From Odontocerum albicorne (lineage: Eukaryota > Arthropoda > Insecta > Trichoptera > Odontoceridae), in the NCBI GenBank assembly GCA_949825065.1, contig OX463855.1, forward strand, positions 37,954,301 to 38,018,300: a DNA stretch of 64,000 nucleotides. The letters run 5' to 3'. The notes beneath the pieces are model-generated. The model did not search any database, was not told where the DNA came from, and worked only from the letters and a program-made list of their open reading frames with translations. The translations under genes and the position numbers were made by a program. Positions 44,327-54,290 of this stretch are shown here, piece by piece. Every line of letters starts with the position of its first letter. Position 1 is the first letter of the stretch.

Positions 44327-47300
44327 CTGAAACAAAGCATAAAAAATAACGTCTGAAAAAGGAACTTGAAATATTTACAACCAGATAGAACTAAACTAAA
44401 AAATCATCAACTCATAGACATGTATTTTAAGGCTGCTTAGCGTGTTTGACGTCTGCAAATAACCATTAAATTACCCCTTTTTTCGTTACCTATGACTTCA
44501 GTCATAGAGTTTCTTTAAAAAAAAAGAGGTTAACACATACCAGTGTGCTCTGATCGTCTCGCTGTTGAGCTTGCAACGGCTCGTTCACTTTGTAGCGACT
44601 ATACGTGCGGTCACTTAACCCACGAGACGACCTTTGCCCCACCTTATCAATGCGAAACAAACAATGGACAAAGTCCACGCGGTCGGTCATTCAACTCACT
44701 ACTAGCGGTGACCGCATTCCATGAGGAAAGGAGAGAGCAACACATCTTCCGCGCTGTCTCTCAAAACAAAGGATACCTACGCATCGACAATAAACATATT
44801 GTAAGCGCAAAGACGAGACAGCGATATATCTCGTGCGCATTCCCGCACACGTCCAAAACATTATAAATACCGACGTTTGTCAATAAAATTCCTCTTTGCA
44901 TATTCCGATTTCGAAACGTTTTTATTTATCAACAATCATCCTCATCATCTCTCCTTTAAGGAACAACCGTTCCTAAAACTTAAAAAGAAAAAAACCTACT
45001 CCACGGCACATCTTCGCAAATTGCAAATGAGTTAACGTTAGAATGATGATGACGGGATCCTCGATTACGATGTCTAGCAACAACAAGGAATAGAAAATAT
45101 GACGAATTTTAACCTTTCCCTTCCTGTGCTAAAAAAAAATCCGCGCGTTCCGGTGCTGTGTATTCAATACACGTGTAAAATTAAACGATTTAAAATCGGA
45201 AAAATAAGAATATTCATAGTCAACCGCTTAAACTAATAAAATTTGAAGTCAAAAGTGATAATAATTGAAATTGCATTGCTGAAAACATGAAAAAAACATC
45301 GGCCGACGTTCACAAAACGGGCGAAGCGACCATTTCAAATGGATGGCCGAAAGCTAGTGAAGCGAGCGAACTGAGATTATATTTCTTGCGTTCCCATATA
45401 CCGAAGTAGAGTGAGAGTGAGACGTGAATAGCGTCGCTTCCTCGCCTATAGTAGTTTTTTTTTAATTAATATACCTACGTCACACACTGGCACACGTTTG
45501 ATTGTATTGGTGAATTTATTCCCGATTTTCACAAAATATGTCTGATGTGGCCGATAAGTGCTAATTATTATTAATATTATTTTTTCATTCAATGCGTGAA
45601 TGTATTACGGAGGAATGTCTAAAATCTGAACCCAGTATTTATTATACTCGTATTTATAGAGATATTAAAGTTTTTAGAAGCAATATGTACTTACTAGTTA
45701 CACATCACAGGGAAGGAAGGGTTAAGTTCTGTGCTTTTTCTAATATTTTTCAATTTAATTCAAATATGTAGGGATACCATGCGAATGAATAAATTGCAAA
45801 AGCTCTCAAAATATTATTTATTAAAAATTCAATGATTGTACCTGGATGATCTCTTTGGTCTGTACGGCTTGTATGACTTCTTCGATTTGCATGGCCATTG
45901 GTGATCATAATGTCCACTATATTGACCGTCTTCCGAGCCTGCTTATACACATGTTCACAAGTTGCACTCGTGGCAAACAGGAGAGCTCCGTAGTACACGC
46001 TTGTGATGAATTTTCCCACCAATTGATCAAGAATTACAATTGGGCCTATTTCTTTGAAAGGATCTCCTGGTATAGATCTAAGGCCAGGTAATCTCTAAAA
46101 ATCATAAAGACTTATTTACCACTTGATATCCAACAATGGCGGATGTGAAAATGAAATAAAAATAAGAAACGCCACCACAGGGCCAATTATAGAAAAAAAA
46201 ACTGAAGTCAGTGGTGTCGATGAACTTCTAAATGCTGACTGCGATAATTTCTACGTAGGATCGACAGAAAGGTCCCTTGAAAAAAGACTTTGTGAATTCT
46301 GCCATCATAAGCAAAAACGCAGCTAATGGCAAAAGTTAAGTTTTGAGAAAACTGCACTTTTATGTTTTTCATTGCTGCTTAAAAATGTCGTGATTCATAA
46401 GCAAGAAGCAATAAAATGTGATACATAAGCAAAAACGCACAGGCACTTGCTGTATTTTTGCTTATGAATCACATTTTACTGCTTTTTTGCTTATAAAAAC
46501 CTAGTATTTTGTAAAATTAAAAAAGACATTATGTCGATTTTTGTATTGAAATAAATGGTTTTCTGTATTTTTTTGGAATATTGCCTCATACTTAGTTAAA
46601 TTTCTGATTTTTTCCCGTTAGCTGCGTTTTTGCTTATGACGACAGAATACTTATCCGCCTTAACGAATCCTCTAATTTATTCTAAAATGGCTAATCATTG
46701 TTACCAAGAAAATCCCACATTTTCTACTGCTGATATCAAATTCTTGCACTAACAGAAATAAATTGGACTGATAAGAGGCTCTGGAAATACCCAAGTCTAC
46801 GCATTAGGATGAATATCTGGAAATGGCTTACGTTCCCAAAGTCTCACAGCTGCTTACTGAAGTTATCTCTTTCCTCCCTCCACCCACTTCGATTATTTTA
46901 CCATTAGATGTGTTTGGTATACCGGTGCCAGTTCGAATATAATTCAGTATTGTTTGTGCTCCCCTGATCATGATGTGAAATCCTTGAAACCGGCACGGTT
47001 ATATTATGTTAACCCTTATCATGGCATTGTAACACAGGTGTTACACTAATTTAGGGATTTTTTTTTCAAATCCAGAAACTCTAACGTAATTTCAAATATG
47101 GCAACACATTCAAATACTATACATGCACTATTATGTGCAGTGGTATCATCTGGTGATAAATATTGACAACACTACAAGCTTTCAAATGACATCGGGTCAA
47201 CATGTCTGTACAGCGTGGGCGACTTTTGAAAACTGGGGTAATTAATATTTAAATATCTTATTAATCACTACATGAAGAGAAAAATTATTCAAACCATTTT

Positions 47301-50300
47301 ATTTGTTGATAATTCAGCTATGTAAATGTACTTGTTTTAGATTATAGAATCGTTTTATAGCGTATTTTTTATGTTTTATAAAAATTTATATTTTGGAAAT
47401 GTAACGTGGGTGTTACATATAAAAAAAAACTATAAGGAAAAGTTGTGATTTTTTTCCTCAGTTTTCTTTCATAACTTATCATATAACACGGAATCACCAA
47501 AGAAAAACGTAATTATTTGGATAAATTGAACTTTGCCAAGATAAGGGTTAAGTGGAAAAATAGTGTTTTACTAAACAAATGATAAAATCAACATATTTGA
47601 TCCTTGTATACTTAATATTTATGGTTCAGGATGATAAAATAAGTAAATTTGCAAATAAACTTACAGTTGAACCCACACCATATAATATCCCGTAATAACA
47701 CATTTTTACTAACATGGTACTTCCGTGTCCAAATAACATGAGATTCTGCAAAGTAAAACAATCGTGAGATTTATATAAACACATAAGGCTTTCGTAACAC
47801 ATGTGAACATATCAGTCTTACGGATAACCCGCGATTGTGTGTTATACTCGTAGTGAAACTGGTGACCCAAACTTATATTTAAGGACAACTGAAGAAGATT
47901 TAAGGACACGTGAAAAAGATTTAAGGACACGTGAAGAAGATTTTAGAACACCTGCCGTTTAGCTTAGATGATGCATTGGGATAAACAAACCAAAACAGGA
48001 ACTTGTGTAGAAGTATTGGCTGAGAGGAGCCTAATATGTAAAAAAAACAGTCTCGAAGGATTCTGTCCATGTTTTCAGCGGTCGCCATCAAAATGTAACG
48101 ATATTGCGTTACATTTACGTTGTATACAATACAACCTTGCGGGTTTGTTGGTATATGGCAATATCTTTCAACCCACTAGAAATATATTAAAAAGGTCTTT
48201 AATGAAATCCTTAAGCACATATATTTAGTATGATGGCAACACTCTGATTACCTTATTTATAGTTAAGGTATTAACATTGTAGAGGTTTAAAGACATTGTA
48301 ATTTATTTTATCAAACACTGTTTATTCCACTTTCTGTAACGGTATAGCCCTACCTTTTTCAAGGCTTTCACCTTATCATAAAGGGAGCACAAACAAGAAG
48401 TCTTGTTTGTGTTCCCCTGATGATGAGGTGAAAGCCTTGAAACTGGTAGGGTTATACCGTTACAAAAAGTGGAATAAACAGTGTTTGATAAAACAAATTA
48501 CAAACTCCAATTACCTATAAAATGGTGCTATACTGACATCTATTTATATATTTATTTTCATTCTTTTGTGTACATTGTTATACATGGCACATCTGACGGG
48601 CATATTGCTGTACAGAAATTTCTTCCAGCCAACCAGCATGTAGGAGGAAAAGAAAAAGAAAGACTCCCCTTAACGTGTACTGTGAAATAGTAGAAACCAA
48701 AAGGAACCAGAGACGCTCTAAACTTAGTTAAGGATACAAGATGGGCAGCGTATTAATGACCAGTCGCAGCTAAATAACATGCTTCGGAAGCAATTACAAG
48801 ATGAGCAGCGTATTAATGACCAGCCGCAGCTAACTAACCTGCTTAGGAAGCAATTACAAGATGGGCAGCGTATTAGCGACCAGCTGCAACTAACTAACCT
48901 GCTTAGGAAGCAATTACAAAATGGGCAGCATATTAATGACCAGTCGCAGCTACATAACATGCTTCGGAAGCAATTACAAGATGGGCAGCGTATTAATGAC
49001 CAGCCGCAGCTAACTAACCTGCTTAGGAAGCAATTACAAAGAAAGCAGTAATATGATGTTCCGGAGATTTCTTACGATGTTTACAGGGGATGTGGGTCAT
49101 GGATTGGAATCTACAAACACATTCAAGGATGTGCCAGAGTTGCTGCGATATTCCATCGTCTTTCATAGACAAGAGAAGGCCATTACCAGTTCAGTCCGAT
49201 TCCACTACCACCCACGCTGTTTATGGGAGACTAAAGAAGTCTTCATCCAGCGCTGTTCACACTATAAGATCGAAATCTTCTATTTTTATCAGCGCGACAT
49301 CACAAAGTGATGAAGAAGAAACTGCTCAAAAGGACTCCTACGGTGCAAAATGTTACGTATAATAAGACATCATCCTACAAATTTAATGACACGGAGTTGA
49401 GGACTACCTCGCAGTGGAAGCCATCAATCGTTATTCCAGTAAATTCAAGAACAAAGACGGGGCCCATGACAATAAAACCATATATAATACTTTACCACCA
49501 AAGATTGATTGGATGTTGCTGCTGTTAACCATCCGAATATACAAGTCTACTTAGTTTCCACCAGAATATTGGAACAAGCAAAGTTGTCTGATATTTGGGC
49601 GCAAATTGGAAACAAACTGATATTTAGCGCCCTTGAGGAGAGTTTGCTCTCAAGCAAAGTTGTCTGATATTTGGGCACAAATTGAAAACAAACTGATGTT
49701 TAGTGCCCTTGAGGAGAGTTTGCTCTCAAGCAAAGTTGTCTGATATTTAGGCACAAATTGAAAACAAACTGATGTTTAGTGCCCTTGAGGAGAGTTTGCT
49801 CTCAAGCAAAGTTGTCTGATATTTAGGCACAAATTGAAAACAAACTGATATTTAGCGCCCTTGAGGAGAGTTTGCTCTCAAGCAAAGTTGTCTGATATTT
49901 AGGCACAAATTGAAAACAAACTGATATTTAGCGCCCTTGAGGAGAGTTTGCTCTCAAGCAAAGTTGTCTGATATCTGGGCACAAATTGAAAACAAACTGA
50001 TGTTTAGTGCCCTTGAGGAGAGTTTGCTCTCAAGCAAAGTTGTCTGATATTTAGGCACAAATTGAAAACAAACTGATGTTTAGTGCCCTTGAGGAGAGTT
50101 TGCTCTCAAGCAAAGTTGTCTGATATTTAGGCACAAATTGAAAACAAACTGATATTTAGCGCCCTTGAGGAGAGTTTGCTCTCAAGCAAAGTTGTCTGAT
50201 ATTTAGGCACAAATTGAAAACAAACTGATATTTAGCGCCCTTGAGGAGAGTTTGCTCTCAAGCAAAGTTGTCTGATATCTGGGCACAAATTGAAAACAAA

Positions 50301-52358
50301 CTGATGTTTAGTGCCCTTGAGGAGAGTTTGCTCTCAAGCAAAGTTGTCTGATATTTAGGCACAAATTGAAAACAAACTGATGTTTAGTGCCCTTGAGGAG
50401 AGTTTGCTCTCAAGCAAAGTTGTCTGATATTTAGGCACAAATTGAAAACAAACTGATATTTAGCGCCCTTGAGGAGAGTTTGCTCTCAAGCAAAGTTGTC
50501 TGATATTTAGGCACAAATTGAAAACAAACTGATATTTAGCGCCCTTGAGGAGAGTTTGCTCTCAAGCAAAGTTGTCTGATATCTGGGCACAAATTGAAAA
50601 CAAACTGATGTTTAGTGCCCTTGAGGAGAGTTTGCTCTCAAGCAAAGTTGTCTGATATTTAGGCACAAATTGAAAACAAACTGATATTTAGCGCCCTTGA
50701 GGAGAGTTTGCTCTCAAGCAAAGTTGTCTGATATTTGGCCACAAATTGGAAACAAACTTTAGCGAATGTCCTTGAAGGACGCGCTGATGATTTTGATTGT
50801 TTGGTATTTAAATAAAATACGCCAATTAGCAATGCGGAAAGAGAGAGTGAATGAATCAATTAATAATAATTAATGATGCTTTATTTATCGGTAAGTAGGT
50901 ATTTATACATTTCAGGATGGGCGCGGGAGTGCGCCCGCAATATATTTTTATCTCGCTTCTGTGCGTGCAGAGATGGTCGATTGAAATACTGCAGACATCG
51001 CAATTAGTGTTGTGGGTAGACGATTTGTTTGCGAAAACGGCGAGACAGCGCGATGCGTTCTCTTTCTACTGTGGAATGTATCGTAAATAGTATTTGCGGG
51101 TAAACAATTTCAATGTTTTGGTATGCGACCTTTGGACATATCCAAAGGTCGTTTCGTCGGTCGTTGACCGTGTGTGATGACAATATTCAGCGACGACGGT
51201 AGTTCCTACAAAACTAATATTTAGCGCCCTTGAGGAGAGTTTGCTCTCAAGCAAAGTTGTCTGACATTTTGACACAAATCGGAATCAAATTGATATTTAG
51301 CGCCCTTGAGGAGAGTTTGCTCTCAAGCAAAGTTATCTGATATTTGGGCACAAATTGAAAATAAACTAATATTAAGCGCCCTTGACGAGAGTTTGCTCTC
51401 TAAACGGTGCTATTATATAGTCATTTTATTATTATTATTAAATAAAATGCTGCTGTTGATACTTTACCTGCACACGGAATGCTGTATTTATATATTCACA
51501 TTGTTCACAATTAGTTTTGTATATCAGCATCAATTCATATACATCCAATTTATGAATATTCAAAGTTTCCAAGGCAACTTCGCCTACTTTCCTATATCCC
51601 AGTACAGTGTTCTGAAGGAAACCGTTTTCACAATATCTAGAAACATTTTTCTCTAAAATTCCCTCGTACTTAATGTCATTGTACGCTTGTAACTTTACAT
51701 TTATTGTTAAAAAAACGTAATTAGAAAATATGAGAGAGCATATGAATTCTAATATTACGATGGAGTTGATAAGGCAGCATATGTGAAGAATGATGTAAAA
51801 TAAGGCGAAGATAATTCTAAAATGTTTTTGCAGAAAAAATATATTATAAAACCAAATCATGAAGTAATAACTCATCATTGAGATAGTCAAGATGCACACG
51901 GCTCGTCTGCCAGTTCTGTGTCGTACATTTTCTGTATCGATTAAAGTCAAGTCAATTTGGCTGTTATTTTTCATATATTTCTTGTAACTCCTACTGGCTT
52001 TAGATACACTTACGCTCAAGTTGAAAACTGTTGTTAAGATTGCCAAACTCCATGTGATAGTGTCAATCGCCATGATGTACGAGTTGAACACCGTATAGAC
52101 TTCATCATATCTGACAATAAGGGAGTAGTAAAATACAAGAAAGTATCCAATAATTTGTAATAAACATATTGCTTTCCTTAAAATTGATTTTGAATCTAAC
52201 GAGCGACTTATTCCGCATAATGCGAGTAATACGGTTAAAGGACATAACGCGTATTCTATCGTTAAGTTATCGCTTTCTTTACTAGTTCCTTCTCTGTATT
52301 GATCTCCGTTTGTTTTAGTAGAAGTTTGTGGCAAATAAGATTCACTACTTTTTGCCAT
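44166..52358 (-). CDS. Gustatory receptor Gr-B (4 exons, 461 aa)
   Basis: Insect gustatory receptor, seven membrane segments, expected at the dendrite membrane of taste neurons; ligand unknown. Exons (minus strand): 52358-51468, 47745-47665, 46094-45842, 44326-44166. GT/AG borders, phases 0, 0, 1. Exon 1 starts MAKSSESYLPQ and ends NCEQCEYINTAFRVQ. Exon 2 is NLMLFGHGSTMLVKMCYYGI plus seven residues. Exon 4 ends TYLVVLIQL, the TYhhhhhQF-type motif with Leu for Phe. It is a close paralogue of Gr-C (both have LEKNVSRYC). Odd point: exon 3 is about 70 bases longer than in Gr-C and adds a hydrophilic stretch (ANRRSHTSRTDQRDHP) before the last segment; a weaker in-phase donor near 45878 would remove part of it. 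Introns are heavily loaded with repeats. Confidence 0.87.
44544..44977 (+). mobile_element. Solo LTR (LTR family 1) in Gr-B intron 3
   Basis: Plus-strand copy from TGTGCTCTGATCGTC to GTTCCTAAA. Includes ATTATAAATACC (TATA-like) and, about 15 bases on, AATAAA. No clear target duplication. The frame at 44543-44866 is LTR sequence, not a gene. Confidence 0.65.
45109..45725. mobile_element. piggyBac-like MITE, family 1, copy 3
   Basis: TTAA at 45109-45112 and 45722-45725; ends as in 26567-27219 and in the same orientation. Lies in Gr-B intron 3, 117 bases from exon 3. Confidence 0.75.
45842..46094 (-). CDS. Gr-B exon 3
   Basis: 253 bases after acceptor GATTTTTAG; phase 0 in, phase 1 out at donor GTACAA. 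Carries the sixth membrane segment (KFITSVYYGALLFATSATCE) and the KTVNIVDIMITNG block. The GTACAA donor is weak, so the 3' border is less sure than the rest. Confidence 0.75.
46306..46638. mobile_element. MITE with perfect 21-base inverted repeats
   Basis: Ends CATAAGCAAAAACGCAGCTA+A and its exact complement. The interior holds a second palindrome using the same word (CATAAGCAAAAACGC near 46430, GTATTTTTGCTTATGAATC near 46456). Superfamily not determined. Confidence 0.75.
47009..47551. mobile_element. piggyBac-like MITE, family 2, inside Penelope-like element
   Basis: TTAA at both ends (47009-47012; 47548-47551), terminal repeats CCCTTATCATGGC and the complement of GCCAAGATAAGGG. It cuts the Penelope-like terminal sequence, which continues on both sides. 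Confidence 0.75.
47665..47745 (-). CDS. Gr-B exon 2 (27 codons)
   Basis: Acceptor TTTGCAG, donor GTAAGT, phase 0 at both ends. NLMLFGHGSTMLVKMC pairs with NLTSFAHGSTKLVTLC of Gr-C. Confidence 0.87.
48135..48195 (+). mobile_element. LINE B/SINE-1 tail fragment
   Basis: TTGCGGGTTTGTTGGTATATGGC is a scrambled or inverted form of the shared tail. Low certainty. Confidence 0.3.
48254..48503. mobile_element. Penelope-like terminus, palindromic copy, in Gr-B intron 1
   Basis: Head-to-head terminal sequences. The 13-base flanks ACTCTGATTACCT (48241-48253) and ACTCCAATTACCT (48504-48516) differ at two positions and are read as the target duplication. The plus-strand arm keeps the unmutated core CTGATGATGAGG...GAAAC. 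Confidence 0.75.
48660..49560 (+). pseudogene. GC-richer relic coding segment with 20-residue repeats
   Basis: 48722-49040 holds five-plus copies of a 60-base unit; from 48779 to 49051 they form an open frame of 20-residue repeats (LLRKQLQDGQRINDQPQLTN). Downstream, overlapping frames at 49057-49310, 49090-49362 and 49307-49528 look like one coding region broken by frameshifts (SDEEETAQKDS, then SQWKPSIVIPVNSRTKTG). Base composition is clearly richer in G+C than the surroundings. I do not recognise the protein. It could be a transposon first-frame protein or a captured host gene; it lies in Gr-B intron 1, antisense to it. Confidence 0.5.
49577..50757. repeat. 76-base array derived from SINE-2, part 1
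   Basis: About fifteen units of exactly 76 bases containing AGTTGTCTGATATTTAGGCA and CCCTTGAGGAGAGTTTGCTC. The second word is the SINE-2 3' body. Units alternate between GATATTTAGCGCCC and GATGTTTAGTGCCC forms. Interrupted at 50758 by a solo LTR. Confidence 0.9.
50758..51210 (-). mobile_element. Solo LTR (LTR family 1) inside the 76-base array
   Basis: 453 bases; on the minus strand TGTAGGAACTACCG ... CATTCGCTAAA, flanked by the 4-base duplication AAAC (50754-50757; 51211-51214). Array units continue on both sides. Confidence 0.85.
51215..51442 (+). repeat. 76-base array part 2 ending in SINE-2 tail
   Basis: Two to three more array units, the last of which continues into CTAAACGGTGCTATTATATAG and (ATT)n at 51426-51440: a genuine SINE-2 3' end. 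This shows the source of the array. Confidence 0.8.
51468..52358 (-). CDS. Gr-B exon 1
   Basis: 297 codons from ATG at 52358 to FRVQ at donor GTAAAG. Five hydrophobic segments, for example LLALCGI.. region and IVILEFICSLIFSNYVFLTI. The SINE-2 tail ends only about 25 bases past the donor. Confidence 0.88.
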
Positions 52359-52581
52359 TTTTACTTTGATGTCACGAATAATTCACATTACTTTGTTAAA
52401 TCACCATTAACAATGTTCAAAACAAGATTGAATGTTCTTTTGCATACACAATTTTGACACAAACTATAGTGACAGATATCACGAAAACAAAACAATTCAA
52501 ATAGTTCTACGAGTCTTAAATGTCGATCCAAAGATGTGCAAAAATAATTATTAAACACCTGTTAATTATTTACACCTACTT
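52359..52581 (-). promoter_or_regulatory. Gr-B 5' flank, no specific element seen
   Basis: The 223 bases between the Gr-B start codon and the LINE F insertion. No clear TATA box or initiator could be fixed. Any core promoter must lie here or in the LINE. Confidence 0.25.
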
Positions 52582-52593
52582 ATATTCTGTATT

Positions 52594-52881
52594 TCTTTTG
52601 CACTTATATATATAAGTGCAAAAGAAATACAGAATGAAGTGGCAATGGGCCGGACACGTAGCCAGAATGTCAGACTCCCGATGGACATCCGAAATAATCC
52701 AATGGTACCCAAGAGGCATATAGAGGCCTAGAAGAAGACCGAAGGTACGCTGGATGGACGAAATCAAGAAGCATGGCAGCATCACGTGGCATAGGCGAGC
52801 AAAGGACCGAACTGTTTGGAGTCAACTTGGGGAGACCTTCATCCAGCAGTGGATCGACTCTGGTTGACAATGATGATGATG
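52594..52881 (+). mobile_element. LINE F copy with 12-base duplication and inverted 5' junction
   Basis: Plus strand encodes MKWQWAGHVARMSDSRWTSE-like C-terminus with one stop, then a (GAT)n tail at about 52868-52882. The duplication ATATTCTGTATT flanks it at 52582-52593 and 52882-52893. The 5' junction (52583-52633) is a perfect palindrome of the target flank, about 24 bases per arm. Confidence 0.75.
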
Positions 52882-52893
52882 ATATTCTGTATT

Positions 52894-53426
52894 ATCACAT
52901 CATGTCCCTTACATGGTAGGCAGAGACGATGAATTGTAATACACATTTGTGCCCCCTAATGTAAATTCTGTAATGAATGATTCTGCAATGATATTCCTAT
53001 TGTACCATATCTGCCCTGTCGATGCTACATATTATCAATTATTATATTATTTGTTTAAATTTTGCCGATCTTCATTGGAGATCGGCGGTCTTCGATCCTC
53101 ATTAAGAGACTGTCTTTGTTCAGCGTTTGTAGTTTGTCGCTGTAGCCGTTGTTCTATTATATTTTTCTCCGCTTTACAACGACGCGCTCTTCTTTTTCAA
53201 TCAAGTTTTTTTCGCGTTAAAAAAATACCAAATTGTTTAATATTTCATTTAATAATTACCTTATTTGTCAGTGTGCGCGTACTCAAAATGCGAATGACAA
53301 TAAATGTATTGTTATTTGTTTTTAAAAAAAGACAATAAAATTGTTAAGTTAAAAAAATTAACAACCTTATTGCAAGTATGTTAACTTACCTTTCAATTAA
53401 TAGAAAATAGTCATATGTCGAGTATA
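52894..53426. other. No recognised gene
   Basis: A 129-codon plus-strand frame (52949-53338) shows no family resemblance and no start support. I leave it uncalled. Confidence 0.35.
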
Positions 53427-54170
53427 ACACATCGATCAATAAGTCCCGGGACTAACTACTAAAATAACATTTGTTTGCCAAAATTCTTCTTTATTCATCA
53501 ACATAGTTTCCTTCAAGAGCGATACATTCATTCCAACGCTTTTCTAGCTTTTCTATGCCAGCCGTGTAGAACGATTTATATTTGGTTTCAAAATAGGCGT
53601 TAGTTTCGGCAATCACTTCTTCATTGGAGCCAAATCTCTTTCCCTGGAGCATCTTTTTGAGGTCTGCGATCAGCCAATAGTAGCTGGGGGCCAAATCTGG
53701 ACGACCGCGTTTGAAATCAGCATAACACCGATAAATGGTTGTTTTCGACGGAGCAGAGACCGGATAACACTTTTCAAGCCATCGCTGAGTTTGAACGGTA
53801 TTTTTTTCCCATTAAAAAGCAATGTTTTATCAACACACGAAATTCGGATTTTTCCATTGCTTTGAAAATAGCAAAAGTACCGTCACTAAAACCACTGTAA
53901 CTCAATGACACAATGTCGGAATGTCATGAAAGTTTGACACGTAACTTCTAAAGGTTGGTACTAACTGAGAATGATATGGATTTGTTATTAGAGGCGCCAT
54001 ATGTTGGCTAGTCCCGGGACTTATTGATCGATGTGTATATATAGCGCGAACCAGTGAAGTACAAAGATATTTCGTAACAGCGCTACCATTGGTACTAACT
54101 GAGAATGGTATGGATTTGTTATTAGAGGTGCCATCTATTGGTTAGTCCCGGGACTTATTGATCGATGTGT
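53427..54170 (-). mobile_element. Mariner relic with a repeated right end
   Basis: Terminal repeat ACACATCGATCAATAAGTCC at 53427 and its complement at 54170, with TA outside both. A second complete right end lies at about 54010-54036. The minus strand keeps a transposase C-terminus (53491-53694: SYYWLIADLKKMLQGKRFGS, then WNECIALEGNYV). The N-terminal part survives only as broken words. Confidence 0.75.
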
Positions 54171-54290
54171 TATATTGCACATAAGGAGCTCGAATATAGA
54201 AAAATCTAAGCAATTCGGAACAATTTGAGTAAGAGTTGATGTTTTTATATAAAAAAATAAATCATTAAGTATTCCTCTTTTGCTCAGAAG

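Larger units (their letters stand above)
46160..47590 (+). mobile_element. Penelope-like element with GIY-YIG start, two nested MITEs
   Basis: DCDNFYVGSTERSLEKRLCE (46220-46300) is the N-terminal part of a GIY-YIG endonuclease as found in Penelope-like elements. After a nested MITE (46306-46638) the degraded endonuclease C-terminus continues to about 46880, then the family terminal sequence. A second MITE (47013-47547) interrupts that terminal sequence, which resumes with GTGGAAAAATAGTG. Located in Gr-B intron 2. Confidence 0.75.

Noticed and set aside
44543..44866. 107-codon plus-strand frame
   Set aside because: Lies wholly inside a solo LTR.
52949..53338. 129-codon plus-strand frame
   Set aside because: No recognisable domain, irregular composition, and no splice or start support.
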